Origin: Populus alba
Taxonomy: Eukaryota; Streptophyta; Magnoliopsida; Malpighiales; Salicaceae
Direction: 5' to 3'
Assembly: GCF_005239225.2 (NCBI RefSeq)
Contig: NC_133297.1
Coordinates: 18,836,147 to 18,900,146 of the forward strand
DNA length: 64,000 nt
Positions 58,739-64,000 of the stretch are shown here, one piece after another. The first letter of the stretch is position 1. Every line of letters starts with the position of its first letter. A model generated the notes under the pieces. The model worked only from the letters and a program-made list of their open reading frames with translations. It did no database searches and had not been told where the DNA came from. Position numbers and translations under genes: made by a program.

Positions 58739-60332
58739 TTAAATGTAAATAATGTTTATCAAAAATTCATATAAAGGAGGTTGAGGAGGATCAGGAGGAG
58801 GAGGAGGCTGGCTATTATGCAGCCAACTTGGATTGGGTGCACATGTTCCGCCTTGTGTCATGTTGATGATCATTTGACGAAGCTCTTCATAGGCCGCTCT
58901 TTGTTGTGCAGATTCTGTTGTGTATTGTTCTTTGAGTTGTGTGTACACCTCTGATAGGTGGTCGCACCTTTGCTGCAAGGCCACAAACTCCTTAGATTGG
59001 GAGCTCGATACTGATTGAGAGCTCGCGATGGTTGAAGCAGTATGGGTCGCCCGCAAGTTGTCGGCCCTAGTGTTGGAGAGCCCGTAAACCCGATTCTTAT
59101 CGGGTCCACCTGACGATCCAGCCTCCATCCACAAATCCGGATCGAATTCCGGATGGGTCAAAGGATCGTCCCCGTATGTCTCCCTCAACCGATTATTATG
59201 TCTCCTGAAAATAATAATAAAAAAAAGTAATTATCATATTCAATTCAATAAACATAATAATAACTTACAAAATAAAATGGCTGAATAAACATACCACAAA
59301 ATGTTGAGCGCGGTTGTCAACGAACTGTTGCACCCCTTTTTGGCGGTCTTGACTCCGCACGTGCGTCTCTATAATCAGCTCCATAGGGATCGGCTCACAT
59401 CCAAGAGACGTAGCCTATAATGAAAAAAATTTATTAACAACAAATTAATTGAACGATATATTTCATTTAAATTAATCTTACCATCCGTTTCGCATGTGCT
59501 GCAAACGGAACGGAGTCGCTGGTGTGCGTTGTCACCGAGCCATGAATGGGCCGATTCCGGTTGCCAGCACCGGACTGTGAGTGTCGTGTGAACCGCTCAG
59601 ACGTCACGTGCTCAAGATAGTGCAGCCATATATCCTCCGGGATGTATATCGGTTTCAAATCCCTCCAAACCGCAACATCGTTCCAGCCTTGGAACCCCCT
59701 ATCCCTCACAGTTTTTTTTTGCCTTTTTTTGGGCTTCGTACCAAAAATCACACAACCTACTTAACGCAATCAAAAATTACATTTCGAAACATAAATTTTT
59801 TTGTAAAAAAAAGTTTTATTGTTTTCGATGTTACGTAGTTGCCGCGTGATTTTCCACAGCCCTCCTCACAACACTGTTATGTTTTGTCGTTCCCAGTAGA
59901 ATTGGATTTCTGTGTATAAAAATAATTTTTAAAAAATGTTAATAATTTATTACAATTATATTAAGAATTTATTAGAAATAAGCTGAAAATTATATATTAA
60001 CACGAACCTCAAATCTGGAAAACCATGCATTGATTTAAGGCATCCATTCAGGATGCCTGGATATCTGACTCCATTGAAACAATGGAATCTCCATCGACGC
60101 TTTAAAACGCCGATGATATTGACTCGGGCAAGCCTCAACGTTTGTGAACCTGAAAAGAATTGAAATTAATTAAATAGTGACTTCATAAATTTGTTTTAAT
60201 TTGTTTTTTTTTTTTTTAAATTAAAACCTTAACAAACTTACATTGAAAGATCGTCCTTCCATTGTGCCTCGTACTTGCGGGTCCATCGATTCCGCTGCGA
60301 AGGCATGCCGCTTCTGCGACGTGAAGAACATC
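58739..60332 (-). pseudogene. En/Spm-type CACTA protein (Transposase_24), multi-exon
   Basis: It is a likely DNA-binding accessory transposase. Pieces on minus: SQRNRWTRKYEAQWKDDLS (about 60243-60332) with a GTAAG donor; ACPSQYHRRFKASMEIPLF and HPEWMP, a TAA stop, INAWFSRFE (about 60005-60150); RAVENHAAT (about 59840-59900). Then WRDLKPIYIPEDIWLHYLEH to VPFAAHAKRM (59483-59751); ETHVRSQDRQKGVQQFVDNR (about 59320-59410); and ETYGDDPLTHPEFDPDLWME, SKEFVALQQR, Pro-rich tail (58739-59188). Exons match known family order, but at least one stop is in frame. Confidence 0.8.
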
Positions 60333-60542
60333 ACTGGAAGAGGCAGCATCAGTTACGGCGCAAGTGGTGTACGGTGCCTCTTCTTGAGAGGCGACCTAAG
60401 GAAATGTCTCTGTCGCTGCTAGATCGAACTAGATGCGACCGTACGCGTACATGCAGCTCTGATTTTTCATTCTCTGCATCTAAACAAATTTTATATAAAT
60501 AATTATATAATTCAATAGGAAATGTTAAAAAAAATTTTGGCA

Positions 60543-61890
60543 GCAACTCCCTATACTTGGATAGTACTACCCAAATCCACAAACCTGCAAATATTTAACA
60601 AATAGCCACAACACTTGACCCAATCTATACTAATTATTCCAACATATTCAATTACTAATCTAAGTAATTCAACATTAACAATTCAACAAATTGATTCAAT
60701 AATTATGTCAATACAACAAAAACTATAAATTTAAAATAAATAGAAACATTAAACATAAATTATCAAGTTAGAGTAAATTAATAATTCTTCCAAATATTCA
60801 ATTACTAAATCTAAGATAAATTCAACATAACAATATTAATTCAACAAATTATTAAATATTCATTATGGCAATACAACAATAAATTATTCTAAGGTAAATT
60901 CAACATTAACAATATTAATCAACAAATTAATCAATAATTATATATGGCAATACAACAATAAATTATATTCAATAAATTAAAAATATATATAAACTAACAA
61001 TTAAAATCAATGGAAATAATTAAATACAAATCATGCAATAATAGAGTAAAAATTACTAATTATTCTAACATAGTCAATTACTAATTCTAAGTTAGATTTA
61101 ACTTTACCAACAAACATCCATAAATTAACTAATACCAATTATAAAAACACAATTCAAAAAAATATCAAAAAATTCAAAAAAAAACCTACATCAATAAAAG
61201 GAATGAAATATACATACCTTAATAATATGTCCAATTCAAAACTTTATCTACATTACAACAAAATACACCAAAACAACAAAATAAAAAAATAAAAACAACT
61301 ACAACTAAAATAAAAGAAAATAAAATAAAATAGAAAAAACCACATACATTTATTCAAATCTTGCAAGAGATTCAAGGTGAAAGCCTTGAAGGATTGAGAG
61401 CAAAAAACTGAAAAATTTGCTTGTTCCGGAGGAGAAGAAAAAAATGAGGGGAAGCGGCGGGCGCTGGAAGTTATATATTATATGGCAGATTTACCGACGG
61501 CTATTAAAAAAATATTATTAATTTTTTAAATCCGTCGGTAAAAGTTAAACAATTCGTCTGTAAATTTTGAATTTCGCACCGAATTTTTTAATTGCCCTCC
61601 AAATTTTTCGCGGTCCGTCGGTGATTCCGTCAGTAAGCTGACACGGTCAGACGTGCATTCAATTCACACCCTTTGGAATTCGCGCATTCCGTCGGTATTT
61701 TTGTCGGTAAAATTTGCCACCGACAACTTATCGACGGACACATTCCGTCGGTATGGATGTCGATAAATTCGTCGGTATGGACGTCGGTGATTGTGGCATT
61801 TCGGTGTAATTATTTTCGAACTCTCTGTGAGATGCCGACGGACAGTGGTCCGTCGGTATGGACGTCGGTGATTGTTCAATGTACATTAGG
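60543..61890. repeat. Left arm of the CACTA 2 inverted repeat
   Basis: It is the inverse of 62206-64000. Shared landmarks are 'aggtttgtggatttgggtag' (inverse at 60570-60590), the 'ttcaaggtgaaagccttgaa' leader (61370-61395), 'gaagcggcgggcgc' (61452) and 'acaatcaccgacgtccatac' in inverse near the centre. It includes the promoter side of the CACTA protein. Confidence 0.85.
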
Positions 61891-62055
61891 TGTTGTGTTT
61901 GTATTTTCTATTTACCTTCCTGCAAAAAATTCAATGACAAACTGTCCATCGCATAAAACAATAGCAACAGTGCTTAAACAATAAATATATATTTCATGTT
62001 TCAAAATATATCATCCATAATGTAAATTACATTAAGAAAAGGGTTTTACACAGAA

Positions 62056-62151
62056 TTAGTCAGAATTTTCTTCTTCTTCTTTGTCATCAATTGAATAGCC
62101 ATCACCTTCATCGCAATCTTCAATATGGATATCATCTTCTTCATCAAACAT
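62056..62151 (-). CDS. Acidic 31-aa frame in the inverted-repeat centre
   Basis: The frame MFDEEDDIHIEDCDEGDGYS... is very rich in Asp/Glu and ends NSD-stop. It resembles an acidic C-terminal tail; it may be the end of a TNP2-type transposase whose body was deleted. It is too short to be sure. Confidence 0.3.
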   Translation of the reverse strand: MFDEEDDIHIEDCDEGDGYSIDDKEEEENSD

Positions 62152-62205
62152 TCAAATCCGTCAGTGATTCCGTCGGTATTTTTAACGGTGAACCGGTCCG
62201 TCAAT

Positions 62206-64000
62206 AATGTACATTGAACAATCACCGACGTCCATACCGACGGACCACTGTCCATCGGCATCTCACAGAGAGTTCAAAAATAATTACACCGAAATGCAAC
62301 AATCACCAACGTCCATAACCGACGGAATTTAGTCCACCGGCATCTCACAGAAGAGTTCGAAAATAATTACACCAAAATACCAACAATCACCGACGTTTAT
62401 ACCGACGACTTTAGCGACATCTTCACCGACGGAAATGAGTCCATCGGCATCTCACAGAGAGTTCGAAAATAATTACACCGAAATGCCACAATCACCGACG
62501 TCCATACCGATGGACTGCAGTCCGTCGGCATCTCACAGAGAGTTTGAAAATAATTACACTGAAATGCCACAATCACCGACGTCTATACCGACGGACATTT
62601 GTCCATCGGCATCTCACAGAGAGTTTGAAAATAATTACACTGAAATGCCACAATCACCGACGTCTATACCGACGGACATTTGTCCATCGACATCTCACAG
62701 AGAGTTCGAAAATAATTACACTGAAATGCCACAATCACCGACGTCCATACCGATGAATTTATCGACGTCCATACCGACGGATTGTGTCCGTCGATAAGTT
62801 GTCGGTGGCAAATTTCACCGCTAAAAATACTGACGGATTGTGCGAATTCCAAAAGGTGTGAATTGAATGCATGTCTGACCGTGTCAGCTTACCAACGGAC
62901 CGCGAAAAATTTGGAGGGCAATTAAAAAATTCGGTGCAAAATTCAAAATTTACCGACGGATTGTTTAACTTTTACCGACGGATTTAAAAAATTAATAATA
63001 TTTTTTTAATATCCATCGGTAAATCCGTCGGTAAATCTGTCATATAACATATAACTTCTAGCGCCCGCCGCTTCCCCTTTTTTTTCTTCTCCTCCGTTTT
63101 TCTTCTCCTCCGGACAAGCAAATTTTCAGTTTTTTGCTCTCAATCCTTCAAGGCTTTCACCTTGAATCTCTTGCAAGATTTGAATAAAGGTATGTGGTTT
63201 TTTCTATTTTATTTTATTTTCTTTTCTTTTATTTTAGTTGTAGTTGTTTTTATTTTTTTTATTTTGTTGTTTTGGTGTATTTTGTTGTAATGTAGATAAA
63301 GTTTTGAATTTGACATATTATTAAGGTATGTATATTTCGTTCCTTTTATTGATGTAGGTTTTTTTTTTGAATTTTTTGAATATATTTTTTAATTGTGTTG
63401 TTATAATTGGTATTAGTTAATTTATTGGATGTTTGTTGTTAAAGTTGAATCTAACTTAGAATTAGTAATTGACTATGTTAGAATAATTAGTAATTTTACT
63501 CTATTATTGCATGATTTGTATTTAATTATTTTCCATTGATTTTAATTGTTAGTTTATATATTTTTTTAATTTATTGAATATAATTTATTGTTGTATTGCC
63601 ATATATAATTATTGATTAATTTGTTGAATTAATATTGTTAATGTTGAATTTACCGTTAGATAAAATTTTATTGTTGTAATAATGAATATTTAATAATTTG
63701 AATTAATTTGTTAATAGTTTAATTTATCTTAGATTTAGTAATTGAATATGTTGGAAGAATTATTAATTTACTCTAACTTGATGATTTTGTGTTTAATTGT
63801 TTCTATTTATTTTGAATTTATTAGTATTGTTGTATTGACATAATTATTGAATAATTTGTTGAATTGTTAATGTTGAATTTACCTTAGGATTAGTAATTGA
63901 ATATGTTGGAATAATTAGTATAGATTGTGTCAACTGGTTGTGACTATTGTTAATATTTCTAGGTTTGTGGATTTGGGTAGTATCCAAGTATAGGGGAGGT
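62206..64000. repeat. Right arm of the CACTA 2 inverted repeat
   Basis: It is the inverse copy of the left arm, longer because of the 81-bp tandem repeats near the centre. It runs to the window end with 'ggtttgtggatttgggtagt', so the palindrome may continue. Confidence 0.85.
62235..62760. repeat. 81-bp tandem repeats, six units
   Basis: The unit is 'catctcacagagagttcgaa', 'aataattacaccgaaatgcc', 'acaatcaccgacgtccatac', 'cgacggactgcagtccgtcgg'. Units start near 62261, 62341, 62449, 62530, 62611 and 62692. The last 20 bp of each is itself a palindrome (CCGACGGAC...GTCCGTCGG). 81 is a multiple of three, so a repeated peptide frame exists by chance. The left arm has only one unit. Confidence 0.85.

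Larger units (their letters stand above)
58047..64000 (-). mobile_element. CACTA element 2 with inverted half, runs off window
   Basis: The left end is a degenerate CACAAC followed by AAGAATTCACAGTTTTACCG, as in CACTA 1, with TTACCGACGGA-type repeats (58060-58560). The minus strand carries a decayed En/Spm-type second protein. From about 61490 subterminal-type repeats return. Then the sequence runs back as a large inverted repeat (62206-64000 against 60543-61890). The right end is outside the window. Confidence 0.75.

Noticed and set aside
62435..62797. Repeat protein frame with SASHREFENNYTEMPQSP units
   Set aside because: It is the 81-bp CACTA tandem repeat read in one phase; no start context or family, and the repeat is explained by transposase-site-type repeats.

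Overview
The window is plant nuclear DNA, most likely from a woody eudicot. Poplar or willow (Salicaceae) is my guess, from the look of the gene fragments and repeats; no species can be proven here. It is AT-rich, has introns with GT/AG borders, and is dominated by nested transposable elements. One assembly gap of 500 N lies at 34470-34969.

Only one host gene looks intact: a four-exon beta-1,3-glucanase of family GH17 at 20719-22801 (+). Other host-derived pieces are broken. There are three copies of the 3' end of a dUTPase gene (1-301, 23466-23630, 36408-36702, all minus). One last-exon fragment belongs to a lysine/histidine-type amino-acid transporter (57295-57709). An intronless LOG-like cytokinin-activating enzyme pseudogene (42246-42797) sits inside a retrotransposon. 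The DNA between the glucanase and dUTPase 3' ends occurs three times in direct orientation (near 22.7, 35.9 and 56.7 kb), and a further part is inverted at 11.9 kb.

Layout. 0-3.4 kb: dUTPase fragment, a unit of a ~730-bp satellite, and a ~2.3-kb LTR remnant (family M). 3.4-11.9 kb: long solo-LTR-like elements of family H, one with perfect target-site duplications (8281-11622). 11.9-23.6 kb: a diverged inverted duplication flanking the GH17 gene; its left arm is split by a hAT-like element that carries a CACTA element, and its middle is filled with H-type repeats. 23.6-26.9 kb: satellite array. 27-34.5 kb: more H elements, including a solo LTR with perfect duplications (28197-30994). 36.7-53.7 kb: one old Ty3/gypsy element broken by a solo M LTR, an 11.6-kb Athila-like retrotransposon and a short solo LTR, then cut inside its integrase by a CACTA element. 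53.7-64 kb: two CACTA elements, the second ending in a large inverted repeat that runs off the window.

The most unusual signal is in the H-type sequences. Their tandem arrays are built from short inverted repeats (hairpin units). The stem sequence differs between arrays, and within arrays both sides of a stem change together so that pairing is kept. This covariation-like pattern is the best candidate here for something undescribed.
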